Below, piece after piece: positions 10,303-21,125 of a stretch of DNA of 64,000 bases. Numbering within the stretch: position 1 is the first letter of the stretch; every line of letters starts with the position of its first letter. The notes under the pieces are model-generated. The model did no database searches, had not been told where the DNA came from, and saw nothing but the letters and a program-made list of their open reading frames with translations. A program made the translations under genes and the position numbers. The stretch lies in contig RBZT01000563.1 of assembly GCA_003693705.1 (NCBI GenBank), forward strand, positions 62,001 through 126,000, read 5' to 3'. Origin of the DNA: Polymyxa betae (lineage: Eukaryota > Endomyxa > Phytomyxea > Plasmodiophorida > Plasmodiophoridae).

Positions 10303-11907
10303 ATGTCAAGTGTATCAAGAGTCCTATTATGCAGCGTCATCATAATTTCAGTGTTTCAATTTGCTGTTATCTCAGCGGCTTCTTGTACAAAGGCCACAGA
10401 TTGCAATCATTTCGAAGTCTGCGGTTCCGACTCCCAATGCAGGACCAGGTCGCTCTGGCTCGATTACAGATGGCAAGACACGATCGGGTTCCTGTTAATC
10501 TTTCTCGGGGCGGTGCTGGCAGCTGGCGGAGGAATTGGGGGCGGAGGCGTGTTCATCCCGCTTCTAACAATGGTCGTTGGTATGACCGCCAAGCATGCTA
10601 TTCCGATTTCTCAAGCCACAATTTTTGGCGGATCCCTCGTCAATCTCTTCTTCAACGTTCGGGGGAAACATCCTAAGCGCCCTAACAGCCCCCTAATTGA
10701 TTATACTGCTGTCATGATGTTCACACCAATGCTGCTGGCTGGTTAGTGCTTTCATCATGTCAATGCAGGGATTTGACACCATCTCAGGTACGACAATTGG
10801 CGTCGTTTTAAATGTTGTGTTGCCTTCGTGGCTGGTCACTTTCTTGCTCGTCGTCATTATGGGTTATATTTCAAGAAGGACTTTGAAAAGGGCGATGGCA
10901 ACGTGGCACGAGGAAACCCAGGCAGAGCGGGAGAGTGAAGGTTCCAGTGTAGTTCCTTTGGAGCCAATGCGACATCTATCTAGTTACACTTCTGATGACG
11001 AAACTGAACCAGAATCTGCAGAGCTTCGATGCGACATTGCCATGATCATCATCATTTGGGCGTTTGCTGTCGTTTTTACCATCTTAAAAGGATCGAAACA
11101 AGGAGGTATAGTTGAGTCTGTTTGGTATAAACCTATAGTTGATTAGATAAGTATCATTCAGGCCTATCCCTGGCTGGCGTGCGTTCCTGCTCCGAAGCTT
11201 ATTGGCTACTGAGTGGCGGCTTATTAGTCTCTCTAACATTATTAACACTCTTTCTCAGGAGGCATCTGCAAAAACGTACAGCAACGAAATATTCTGTTGA
11301 TGATGCTGATGTGCAAACGCTTCTGCCTTTCTCGCCTTATGCTGATTTACATTATTAGGATTTTGATATCCGCTGGGATGCGAGATCAACTATCGTCTAC
11401 CCGGCTTTATCGGTTCTGGCAGGAATCGTTGGAGGTTTGCTTGGCATTGGTGGTGGAATGGTCTTGGCTCCACTTCTACTTGAGATTGGAATGCACAGCC
11501 GAGTCGTAGCAGCAACTTCGGCGACTGCCGTCTTGATAACAGCATCATCGGCTGTAGGTCAATATCTATTACTAGGTCTGTATCTACTTCGATGCTGCCT
11601 CAGTTCTGAGTTCAGTGGCGCAGACCTTTTGATTCCATCGTATTCGATATTCTTCTTTCTATTGGGCGCTGTTGCTACTGCAGTTGGACAGTTACTGTTT
11701 GATTATCTGGTTTGTAAATACCACCGGTTCGTAACAGCTCCCGCGTTTTGCTTTTGAGATTACTAAGTTTTCATCAGCACATCGCTGCTATCGTTATCCA
11801 TAGCTGCGATGATCGTTGCTGCAACCATTTTGCTGTTCATATCCGGTGTAATGGGAACCATTCGTGATTACAAGAATGGTCATCTTGGCTTCTCTTTGCC
11901 GTGCTGA
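10303..11907 (+). CDS. TauE/SafE-family membrane transporter
   Basis: TauE/SafE proteins are multi-pass permeases linked in bacteria to export of sulfite or organosulfonates; eukaryotic members occur in plants and protists with mostly unknown substrates. The ATG at 10303 starts a signal peptide and then a Cys-rich lumenal segment (CTKATDCNHFEVCGSDSQC), a hallmark of the eukaryotic type. The first repeat has AAGGGIGGGGVFIPLL and ISQATIFGGS; the second has LAGIVGGLLGIGGGMVLAPL and VVAATSATAVL. These are the duplicated glycine-rich half-domains. A hydrophilic, acidic loop (SSYTSDDETEPES) separates the halves. At least four short introns interrupt the gene. It ends IRDYKNGHLGFSLPC at 11907. The substrate cannot be told from sequence. 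Confidence 0.85.
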
Positions 11908-12060
11908 ATCGCTTCATATTTTCAACTATTTCGCGGTTTCCGCCATGAACCGCTGATGCATTGTATTACAGTCGTACGAATTCAAAATAGAACAATATGG
12001 CAGCTAGATCTACTGAGAATAAACAGATGCGGCACTCTGCACATTGGCAGCAATGCTGCG

Positions 12061-13280
12061 ATGTCCGTAATCACCGATTTGATAACTGTAATGTCGTCCG
12101 ACCCGGTCGCAGGCCAAGCCGACCTCTTCCCCCAACTCAACACCATTCTTGATGGCGACCCCGACCTGTCCGTCTACCACATCGCTGTCTATCGTAATAT
12201 TTAACTAATTGACAGCGACGAACTGGGCCTCGTTGTGTCGGCTTGCTTCAGCGAGTTTGGTCTGGAACCATCCGGATCGGACTCGCCCTTCTTTCATCAT
12301 GACCACAAACTCGGCATCGCGTTTTGGGCCATCCCATCCATCATCGAGCAAGCTTTGCGCGTCTTTCGCTCGGAGCTGGCCGGACCGGAATTAGGCTCAG
12401 CTTCACGAGCCATCCTACTAATCAACTCCGACCATTACTCTGCCTGGAATCGCCGCCGTCGTATGGTACTCGATGGCGTCGTTCAACCAGCCCAGGATTT
12501 GAAGCTGCTCAACCTGGTTTTTTCGAAACATCCTAAAAGCGGCGAGTCGTGGGCGTATCGTCGCTGGCTGCTATCGCTTCCTGGGACCGTCTTCTGCGAG
12601 GAACTGATGAACAGAGAGATGGCGGTTTGCGATCGTGTTAGCGATATCTACCCACGTAATTACTACGCGTGGTCGCATCGACGATGGCTCTGCGACCAGT
12701 TTCCGGGGAATATTGCGAGGCGCCTGGAGGAATCCGAAGCCTGGATCGCCATGCATGTCTCCGATTATAGCGCTCTGCATTATCGTCTAATGTTGGTTCA
12801 AGATCGGATGAGAAATGGCGAAACCGATTTCGATGGCGAGTTCGAGTTCATCCATGAACTGTGTATTAGGTATCCTGGCCACGAGTCGATTTGGTATTAT
12901 TTGAAAGGACTTTGGGTTGTTATGACAGCTACTTCTGATCCGTCTTACCTGCAGCGGCTACTCAAGGAACGTCGTTTCGTAGAGTATTGTATCGAGCAGG
13001 ATACTGCTGCAAATTATCAGAGTCAGAGAGCGAATGCTGCCTCGTACCTCTTTTACATTTTATTCAGGGTGATGAAATATCTAATTATTCGACTTAGATC
13101 GTTGAGTTGTTGTAGGACCCGGTTCGGAGTGAAGACCTGATATCAGACTTACATCAACTGGCTAGGCAATTACAGACTTGGGCACCGCACCACAGCCGGC
13201 TCTGGCAGAAACTTAGTGCTTTAGTCGATCATAGGACATACTGCTGCGATCAAAATTCCTCTGTAGGAAACAAAACATAG
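12061..13280 (+). CDS. PTAR1: prenyltransferase alpha-subunit repeat protein PTAR1
   Basis: PTAR1 is the alpha subunit of the type-3 geranylgeranyltransferase, which with RabGGTB modifies SNAREs such as Ykt6. Features in order: a short N-terminus; PDLDELGLVV after a 51-nt intron; HHDHKLGIAFWAIPSIIEQ; then the repeats NSDHYSAWNRRRRMVL, KSGESWAYRRWLL, YPRNYYAWSHRRWL, VSDYSALHYRLML and YPGHESIWYYLKGLW. The W-x-x-R and HxRxW pattern is that of protein prenyltransferase alpha repeats, and the H-(K)LGI-W entry plus HVSDxSxxHYR are characteristic of PTAR1 rather than FNTA or RABGGTA. A last intron (about 13067-13117) joins LFR to DPVRSEDLISDLHQL, ending at TAG 13280. Confidence 0.85.
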
Positions 13281-13592
13281 CATCCGAATCTAGTCAGTTC
13301 TTGCAACAAAATCATTACTGCCATAAATTGACTTCTAGAAATGAAAAGTTCATCGATCAACAGTCTGCAATGACTGTAGTAAGGACATAGCAGGATAGTT
13401 ATCGAATATCTTGCAATAATCTTGTGAATGTGCAGCATAAACTGTTAATTGATTAGCTTTATTTAACCTGACTGGAAAAAGCAGAGGTCAGTGTAGCCAG
13501 ATGTAACGAAGATTTGACAGGAGCCTGACATTGCTGCGGACTTGTTGTTGATCGTGATCACTGCCTTTCCTGCCAATCGACTCAATCCAACC
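13281..13592. other. intergenic, nothing recognised
   Basis: This 312-bp gap separates two plus-strand genes. It holds the PTAR1 3' end and the RanGAP promoter. I see no open frame of note. Confidence 0.5.
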
Positions 13593-14924
13593 ATGACGAT
13601 GGCGACGCTTGAAAAACCAACCGGCACCGACCCGATTGTGTTCTCGTTAACGTCGATAGCTGGATCTGGTCGTGAGCTGATTGATGAGATCCGCGCTGCT
13701 GCTATGATTCAGACGCTACCGTCTACGACCTGGGCTAAACTCAATCGTCTGCATCTCTCCGGAAAGTCTTTATCACTATCTGCAGCTCAGGTGTTCAGTC
13801 GCGATGCTCTCGCCTTAATCGAGCAGGGAATGCTTACCCATGCCCACCTCAACGATATGATCGCCAGTCGTCCTGAAGTCGAAGCACTTCAGATCCTGAA
13901 TGTTATTGCTGAAGCTTTGGCACCTCATGGGCCATCGCTTACCACGCTGGACCTTTCTGATAACGCTTTAGGCAGGAAAGGTGTCGATGCCGTTGCTCCT
14001 CTGCTGACATCATGCCGAAAAACGCTGAGAACGTTGTCATTCAACAACAACGGGCTGGAAGGGCGCGCTACGACCCAGATTTCACATCTCATGACCAATG
14101 GTCAGCAGATTACAACCCAGCTTACCAAGTTTCATACGTTTAACAACTTGTTGGAGAGTGCTGGAGCTATCGGATTGTCGCCATTGCTGTCGAAATCGCC
14201 ACTGCTTACCGATCTTCGCATCTCGTCAACTCGAATCGGTTCTGAAGGATGTATTGCGATTGCGAGCGCATGCAAACAATCAGGCGCCCCATTTACACGT
14301 CTCGATTTTGCCGATAACAACTTCATGCCAGAGGGTCTGGTTACTTTATGTCGCGACGCGATCGCCAACCTGCCCATGCTGAACTATCTGAATCTATCAG
14401 CGACAGCTATGGGGCTTAAAGGTCTTCGTGCTCTGGAGCAGGCCTTGACCAAAAGTGGTGCTCCAATCGAATATCTCGATATCTCCTGCAATGATCTTCC
14501 GGTGGAGTCGTCGCCCATTCTCGGGAAGTTGTTATCCGCTATTCGCGATACGATTGTACATTTTAAAGCGAGCGAGAACGAACTGGGTAGCGATGGCTGC
14601 ATCGCAGTCGCCCAAGCTATTCGTGGAGCATCTCGATTGACATCATTAGATCTCAGCGTCAATGAAATTACAGAGGCTGGTGCCAAAGTCCTTGCAGACT
14701 GCTTACCACCGTCCCTGAGGCAACTCGAGCTAAACGGCAATGTCATCAGTGCTGCCGGTGTCGAGGCTATTACCGAAGCATGTGGCGATTTCTGCAATCT
14801 GGGCGATATGGATTTAAACGATGAAGAGTACGAAGAAGAAGAGGAAGACGATGAAGACGAATCCGAGGATGAATCAGAGAACGTCAATGCTGTTGCTGAT
14901 TCTGTTAGTTCTTTGAACATTTAG
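13593..14924 (+). CDS. RANGAP1: Ran GTPase-activating protein (RanGAP/Rna1)
   Basis: RanGAP stimulates GTP hydrolysis on Ran in the cytoplasm and so sets the direction of nuclear transport. The gene is intronless in the window. It encodes about ten leucine-rich repeats of the ribonuclease-inhibitor/RanGAP type (LTTLDLSDNALGRKGVDAVA, LTDLRISSTRIGSEGCIAIA, LNYLNLSATAMGLKGLRALE, LTSLDLSVNEITEAGAKVLA, LRQLELNGNVISAAGVEAI). A strongly acidic tail follows (NDEEYEEEEEDDEDESED), which is diagnostic of the family. There is no long C-terminal SUMO-binding domain as in vertebrates, so it resembles fungal Rna1. The first ATG in frame is at 13593 (MTMATLEKP). Confidence 0.88.
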   Translation: MTMATLEKPTGTDPIVFSLTSIAGSGRELIDEIRAAAMIQTLPSTTWAKLNRLHLSGKSLSLSAAQVFSRDALALIEQGMLTHAHLNDMIASRPEVEALQILNVIAEALAPHGPSLTTLDLSDNALGRKGVDAVAPLLTSCRKTLRTLSFNNNGLEGRATTQISHLMTNGQQITTQLTKFHTFNNLLESAGAIGLSPLLSKSPLLTDLRISSTRIGSEGCIAIASACKQSGAPFTRLDFADNNFMPEGLVTLCRDAIANLPMLNYLNLSATAMGLKGLRALEQALTKSGAPIEYLDISCNDLPVESSPILGKLLSAIRDTIVHFKASENELGSDGCIAVAQAIRGASRLTSLDLSVNEITEAGAKVLADCLPPSLRQLELNGNVISAAGVEAITEACGDFCNLGDMDLNDEEYEEEEEDDEDESEDESENVNAVADSVSSLNI

Positions 14925-14996
14925 ATTTTTTGGACTTTCAGAAAATACATAATGTAACGATAACACATCAGCTTGAAGTCACACAAATGTCGAATC

Positions 14997-17900
14997 ATGG
15001 GGCTCTCTGTTGAGCCTGTAGCTTCCAAGATAGGAGAGCTTCCGCCATCACAATGGCGAGGGCAAAGGTTCAATTTTGTTAATGAGATGTTTTCACGTCA
15101 GTAACAACAAACGACGTTCAGATTGCGTCAGCAACAAGAACAGGCGAAGTTAATGCAGGAGCAAGAACTGGCAGAAGTTCGTCAGCGGAAACTTCAAGAG
15201 AAACTCGAAGAGCGCCGCCAATTACTGCAGCATTATTCGAATTATGGGATCGTTGGCGACACTGGTGCAGATATTAGCGAATACGTCGGACAGCACGACT
15301 TGCAACAATTAATCAATAGGAATCAGAAACTGCTGAAGCTACCGCCTGTTCTGCAATCTCCCACTCCGACTGTCGTTCTGCCTCCAATAAGATCGAATCC
15401 ATCAGCGGCGCCAAGTGCTTCGGATCGCCAAGCCGCTCCTACCAATATGTCGCAATCCGGATCGTCGCAGTCGGAACGAGATCGACGATATCAGGCGCGA
15501 CAAGCGGAACTCCAATCACAGGCACAACGACGAAAGAATCAAGCAAGGCAGGCTTACCTAGACAAGCTTTTCCAAGAACGGCAAGCTAGCAACATGAGCG
15601 AGGTTCGAAGATTAAATCCTGAAGAACTGCAATCGAATCATTCTGGGAAATTCGGGCTTACTGGTCCATTACAGCCCATCATGATACCGGAGCGAGAGAA
15701 TTCCACCCATCAATATCAGATGAACAAATCTGAGCATCAGGAACCAGCATTCATCTTAGCACACCAATTACATTCATCTGCTGGACAAACCGCCGGCATC
15801 AGCGGCCAGGCCGCAAAAGCTGCCAAGCGGACAGAATCGTCATTCGTTTCCGACAGAAATCAACAAGACGAAGTTCAACAGCATGGAAAAGCGGCTGCTC
15901 GAAGCTGGAACCAACAGGGCACTGATCGGTCGCAGAAAGCGATCAATTCGGCATCCTGGAACCTCGAGTTATCCTCGCAAGAACAGAGCAATCAGAAACC
16001 CGCCTGGGATGACAGAGTTTACGAGTCATCATTTCCAGCAATCACTCCAAGTATGTCGACAGATTCTGACGACAGAACGATGAAACATTTGGATCATGCT
16101 GGCACTTACCAGCCGCGTAAATCGCATGAACCAATTGATATAGATAGCCAGATCCATTCAGGATTGTTTGTCTCTAATAGCTCCTCGAACCACGATCAAA
16201 GTAGAAAGCAAAAGGAATATGCCGAAAACTTACAGCGACAAATTAAACAGAAACATGATTATAATGATAAAGAGCAAGTGGGACAGGCACTGTTCGGTCC
16301 AACAAACCCATCGCCGGACGACCGAAGGAAAAGGCAGAAAGCTTATGCCGAGGCCCTGCAACAACAAATCAGAAAGAAAAGTGCCGATACCGATAAGGAA
16401 CAAGTGCAGCCAGGGCTGTTTGGTCCCAGCAACCAATCCGACGATGATCTAAAAAGAAAACAACAAGCTTATGCCGAAGCCCTGCAACAACAAATCAAAC
16501 AGAAATCTTTTGATTCCGATAAGAACCAAGTGCAGCCGGGTTTGTTTGGTTTTCCAAATCCATCGGACGACGATCGAAGAAGAAAACAAAAAGCTTACGG
16601 CGAGGCCCTGCAACAGCAAATCAAACAGAAATCCACCGATACCGAAAAGGACCACGAGCTTCCGGAATCGTTTGGGCCAAGTAATATATCTCCAAACGAG
16701 CAAAAGAGAAAGAAACAGGATTACGCCAAGGCTCTTGAAGATCAAATCAAACAGAAGCAAGTCGGTCGCTGGCAAGATCGAAATGAATCACCACCTGGAA
16801 AAAATGCACATTATAGCGCTCTTCAGGAACATAATAACAGGAGCGAGAAACACGAATCAATCCGCTCCGCTCCACTCGAATTTAGCTCCGAGCAGAACAC
16901 ACGGTTAAAGAAAGAGGTGTACGCGAAGGCTTTACAAGACCAAATTGAACGTGAGAAAGGAAGAAGACAGCGATCGCATCACGCTGCAGAGAGAAGCGCG
17001 TCACCATTTCTCAACGTTGGAGAACGACCCCGTGACGATTCGAAACAGAAGAAATTCGAATACGCTCAAGAGCTACAAGCACAAATACAAGAACAGGCTT
17101 CCAATAATTTGAAGAATCGCGATCTGGAAGACAGTTATTCATCAGCGCGGTTGAAATCGGAACATTGGGGCAGCCGCCATCCTGGAGAACGAAAAGACTA
17201 TCAGCAAGGCATTACAGGACGGAGAGTGGGATCTGTGAATAGCGACTCCGCATTGACCGGTTGTGGTGAAAGGGAGCGTCAACAGGATCAGAATCGGAAA
17301 AGGGAAGAATACGCTCGCGAATTACAGAAACAAATCGAGGCGCAACGACAAAAGAAAAAGGAAGAAGACGAGATGTTCGTGCAACAGGAAAACGTAATGC
17401 GTCAAGGTCAGCACACCGACTACGAACGTTTCCCAAGTAGTGACAGGCAGGAGACTCGTGTTGGTCTTGAGACAGAACTCTCCAGAATGGACAGTCCAGT
17501 TGCTGTTCCCCGCGAAGAAAATTCAGAGAGTTCGAAGCAAATCAGAGCGACGATTACGGAGCAGATGAAGAAAAGGACGAAGGCTGAAGAATATCGTCTT
17601 GCGTTGCAACAGCAGGTGGAGGCCAGGGAGCGACAAAAGCAGGAAGAAAAAGCCAGAGAGGCCGAAGAAGAAGCCAAGCTGATGAGGAAGATTGAGAAAG
17701 AGAATGAAGAAATAGCTCGTCAGATTGCTTTAGAGAAGGCACGAGAGCAAGCCCAGAAAAGGCGCGCCTTGGAAGCAGCTGCTGTGGCAGAAGAATCCAC
17801 GAGAAAAGAAAGGGCTAAGCGAAATCCTGTTCAGGATTCAGCACAGCCATCGGGCGAAACCGGACATGCCGACAGAGCAGAACAACCAGAACCGCTCCTG

Positions 17901-18706
17901 GCAATCCCTGGCAATGTGGCTCGTAAAATGTCAATTCCGAAGATTGAGGAGCACCAAAAGTCGATGGGTGAAATCGTTGACGGGAAACGGATTATAGACG
18001 AGATGAAATCGCTAACTGATATGATTCTATGTCGCCAGGCAGATCTCGAGAAACGCTTCAATACCGGGCTGGAATCGTTGTCGCAACAGAACAAAATCGT
18101 TCATGCGGTGGAATCCGGTCATGCTTTACAACATGCAGAAGTTGATCAATCGATCGTGACCAGATCAGAATGGATTCCGGCTCCAAGCGAGCCTGACCGA
18201 CCTGAATCGGCGGACGGTTATAATAGTATGCCAGATCCAGCAATACGATCATCGTTAGCGTCACTTAGTAAGCTGGTTTACGAAGAAAAGAGGATTGAAG
18301 AAATCTCAGAATATGGCTCACAATCGGATCCTGATGATTGTGTATCTGAAATAGTAGAAGAGCCACAGCACAACGACAATATTATTGAAATCGAAGCTAA
18401 GCCAGACGAACGTCATGACGCTTCAAGATCCCACACGATGAATATCGATACTGTATATGAAAGGAATCAGCTTCGATTAAAGGCGCTTGCGGTTAGTATA
18501 TTGATTGAGAGATTCAGTAGGGATTGACTTTGATGTAGGCTTGCAAGCAGAGAAGCACCGAGGAGCGAATAGTAGCCTATCTGAAAGGCATAGATGCATG
18601 CTATCTCGATGATGACAGCGACGATGACGACGAAATCGATAACCAAAGCATGGTTGCAGAGACAAGATGGTTAGCAAGTGATCCAAGACATAGACGAATA
18701 GTGTAA
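14997..18706 (+). CDS. CSPP1-like coiled-coil axoneme/spindle protein
   Basis: The start ATG at 14997 opens a 24-residue exon joined by a short intron (about 15068-15120) to a long exon. A 47-nt intron (18492-18538) precedes the last exon, which ends in an acidic stretch at 18706. The protein is about 1190 residues, Gln/Lys/Glu/Arg-rich and mostly predicted coiled coil. A motif of the form K-x-x-Y-A-x-x-L-Q-x-Q-I recurs nine times (for example KQKEYAENLQRQI, KREEYARELQKQI, KAEEYRLALQQQV). This motif is typical of CSPP1, a microtubule-lumen and ciliary-tip protein; the N-terminal RQKLQEKLEERRQ segment also fits. Naming rests on motif style and composition, and low-complexity coiled coils can mislead. 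Five of the motifs sit in an exact tandem repeat annotated separately. Confidence 0.55.
16179..16808 (+). repeat. five tandem 126-bp (42-codon) repeats inside CSPP1-like gene
   Basis: Anchors of the conserved Tyr-Ala codon region fall at 16215, 16341, 16467, 16593 and 16719, exactly 126 bases apart. Each unit encodes N-x-S-x-D-D, a basic stretch, Y-A-x-A-L-Q-Q-Q-I-K-Q-K, an acidic turn and Q-P-G-L-F-G. Units 2 to 4 are the most alike at DNA level, consistent with recent duplication; units 1 and 5 are more diverged. Confidence 0.9.
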
Positions 18707-19265
18707 TAAATACTAGTACCATATAATTACATGGCACCTGTCAAGCTAGAAGCGGAACCAACAGCTATATCGATGCTTAACAGGCATTAGGGTTTCCCTC
18801 TTAGTGGACGATAATGCAACCGGGAGTAACAGAGGGGTTCAGTCATGGGAACAGAAGAAGGCTTACCTATAAAACTTCTGAAGATTTGAGACATTGGAGC
18901 ATATGCTGAATCTGGTCAGAAATAGAACAATCCAGTGGAGTCATGGTGTGTCAATAATCATCAAGCCGAATTTAGTCTCTTTACTTAGTAATGCACCCGG
19001 GCGAGATGCTTGGTATTCATAAAGACAATACTGCTTATTGTAAAATTCCTTCAATATAAATCCGCTTATTGCACAGTTCATTGAATATGAATAAATATAC
19101 TAGGAATGCCATTCGAGAGTGTATCATGGCAGGGTCACAAACTCCATGGTCTGATGATCAACAGACCATCAGACCATGAAGTCGGTAACATTACTAGCTG
19201 TATAGTACTGTATTATCATGATAGAGAACCCTCATAGCAGTTATTGAATAGATGATTAGTCTCAC
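18707..19265. other. intergenic, AT-rich, with one perfect inverted repeat
   Basis: This 559-bp gap lies between two plus-strand genes. Apart from the hairpin at 19145-19178 I see only short AT-rich repeats (GAATATGAATAAATATAC) and no coding frame. Confidence 0.5.
19145..19178. repeat. perfect 12-bp inverted repeat, 10-nt loop
   Basis: CATGGTCTGATG at 19145-19156 is exactly the reverse complement of CATCAGACCATG at 19167-19178, with ATCAACAGAC between. It lies 440 bp after the CSPP1-like stop and 88 bp before the next start codon. It could form a hairpin in RNA or be a protein-binding palindrome. Confidence 0.8.
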
Positions 19266-20764
19266 ATGGTTGCCGTCAGCCCATACTCGTCGCCGCCCAG
19301 ATCGCCGAGATCGGCTGCCAGCTTACGCCAGAATTCGCTGCCTTCCGATCTGGTCGACACGAGAATCAAGGTCATTTTGCTGTCAGCATTCGACGAAGAT
19401 TCAGACGGTCTGCCTTCTATCCTGTTGGCCTCTGCTAGTCCTTAGTCATCATAGGGCTTCAGAAATTGTTAGATGACCCGTCCTGTCATCGATCCGGAGT
19501 CGTTCGTAGCGAGAAAATATCAGTTTATGTTTATATAGACAAAGCAGTAGTGCAGCAATGCCAATGGAATCAATCCGATATTGATTCTATGATCGTTGAT
19601 ATAACACTACATGAATGTCAGGCTCCTTCAACAAAAAGCAGGTATTATCCCAGCTCTGATTCCAGCTCGAATATTCATCCCGATTCGGCCGATAAGGCTT
19701 TAAAAGCCCGGCCAAGTCCAGTGATTTTCCCTGAGGGCTCAGTTTGCTATATTGTCGAGATTTCAATCGGAGAGGGCGCGTACGATGAGATTCGAGCTCA
19801 CATACAACTGCCCGCTAGGTCATATCTCCATTATTGAAAGCAATTTGTGAGAAAGTATTCATTATGGTTTAGGGCGAATAATATTGACGATGTTTCTCGG
19901 ATAGACATTGACGATTTGAGCGTTTTCAAATCTGCTACGCCAGGCTGTAATCTTCTGAAAACACTTTCACGTAATGAAGAGAGAGGCGCGGGTAGCAGGA
20001 CGGCTTTGCTGTAATGTCAATTTCTCATCGTCAGTTCAGGGATTGTTGGACAGCGTTTTTTGTCATCGCTAAAAATCGAAATGATTGAGCCGCTTCAAAT
20101 CGAATGGGATCGCGAAATTCTGGAATCCACAGTTTTTTGGTCGATTCGCGTTCGAAATCGTCTACAAAATGAAGCAATGGTGATTCATCGAGTTCGCCTT
20201 TTATTCTCAAGCCTTGAAGAGAGCTTGGTGTGCATGAACCGGGATCGACTCCCTATTAGCTTACAGCCCGAAGAACTGTATTGTTTTGTCTTCTCTGTAT
20301 CGAATTCCTGCAAATCGATCCCGCTTACATCGCTAACATTGCAATCGGCTACATTATCTTCGCCGATTATGTATCAAGTGCAACTTACTGTAAAGGATCG
20401 TGACGAAGCTCCATTAAGTGTGCATTTAGAATGTGCTCCAGAAGTGCTTAACCATTCGACGTTCTCTGTGGCTGTGACAATCTCCAACAGTGGTCCAACC
20501 ATTCGTAATCTCGACCTTAAATACGAACCTGCTCGTCCCGATAACGAATCTGTTGTGAAACCCTTTTTAAGCTTGGACAAGTGCATTGATATTGGCACCT
20601 TGGTTTCAGGCCAGACGACATCTGCAACCCTACATTTCCTAGCTCTGAGAGAAGGGTTGATAAGTCTTTCCAATATTACTATCATGTCGAGGTCCTCGGG
20701 CGAAAAGTTCGTACAAGATCGTCCATTGGTTATATTAGTAACTCGAGAGCTGGTCGCGAATTGA
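19266..20764 (+). CDS. probable TRAPPC14/TRAPPC13-like trafficking protein
   Basis: Three introns of 47, about 55 and 48 nt join four exons in phase from ATG 19266 (MVAVSPYSSPPRS). The 400-residue product is beta-rich. It has an early strand pair with RIKVILLSAF and FPEGSVCYIVEIS, a middle part (ESTVFWSIRVRNRL, then ELYCFVFSVS), and a C-terminal Ig-like domain (FSVAVTISNSGPTIRNLDL, then TLHFLALREGLISLSNITI). That order, especially the last domain with FxVxxxIxN and a closing LxFxALRxGLxxL strand, resembles TRAPPC14 (C7orf43), which works with Rabin8 in ciliogenesis, and more distantly TRAPPC13. Identity is low and the call is tentative. The CSPP1-like ciliary gene next door is suggestive but not proof. 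Confidence 0.4.
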
Positions 20765-21125
20765 ATTCGATAACGTTCACTTTTGAAAGTAAACAAAAAC
20801 GCTTGCTTCTAGCAAGCAGCCGAATAAACAACCTCAGACGTAACAATCTCTGGAAGTCTTCTTGACATCGCCTTCTTTATAATGTTCTCATGGATATCCA
20901 CAATCGTGTACAAGGGCGATTAAATAATGGTGAATGCTGTCTAAGCTGGTTTTCATATTATGGTGAGAATGTCCGTCCTGTCTTTATGCGGTCTCCCTGT
21001 TAGAGTCAAATTAATCTCTGCTGATTATTACTCATTTATTACCGATTGGGGGTCGTTTATCATGTTGGGCGCAAGACAACCCTTCATTGGCTAAATTGAT
21101 CGGTTCCCGATTCCAGGACCTTTCC
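20765..21125. other. intergenic, nothing recognised
   Basis: This 361-bp gap holds the 3' end of the preceding gene and the promoter of the channel gene. An ATG at 21062 is out of frame with the channel and is followed by a stop after ten codons. Confidence 0.45.

Noticed and set aside
10104-10343. Minus-strand 79-codon frame with GICFGECNLAMIERC, possibly a small Cys-motif gene
   Set aside because: It overlaps the transporter start and has no twin-Cys spacing of a known family. A donor follows, but no convincing next exon was found.
14384-14920. Antisense 178-codon frame opposite RanGAP
   Set aside because: It mirrors the acidic and Leu-rich codons of RanGAP (poly-Ser from GAA/GAC) and has no resemblance to a protein family.
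16230-16775. Antisense frames (68 and 108 codons) rich in Leu/Phe that look like membrane proteins
   Set aside because: They are reverse reads of the 126-bp Gln/Lys-rich tandem repeat, which turns into Leu/Phe on the other strand.
16179-16808. CRISPR-like or satellite array
   Set aside because: The 126-bp periodicity is a whole number of codons within one open frame and encodes a conserved protein motif, so it is a coding repeat.
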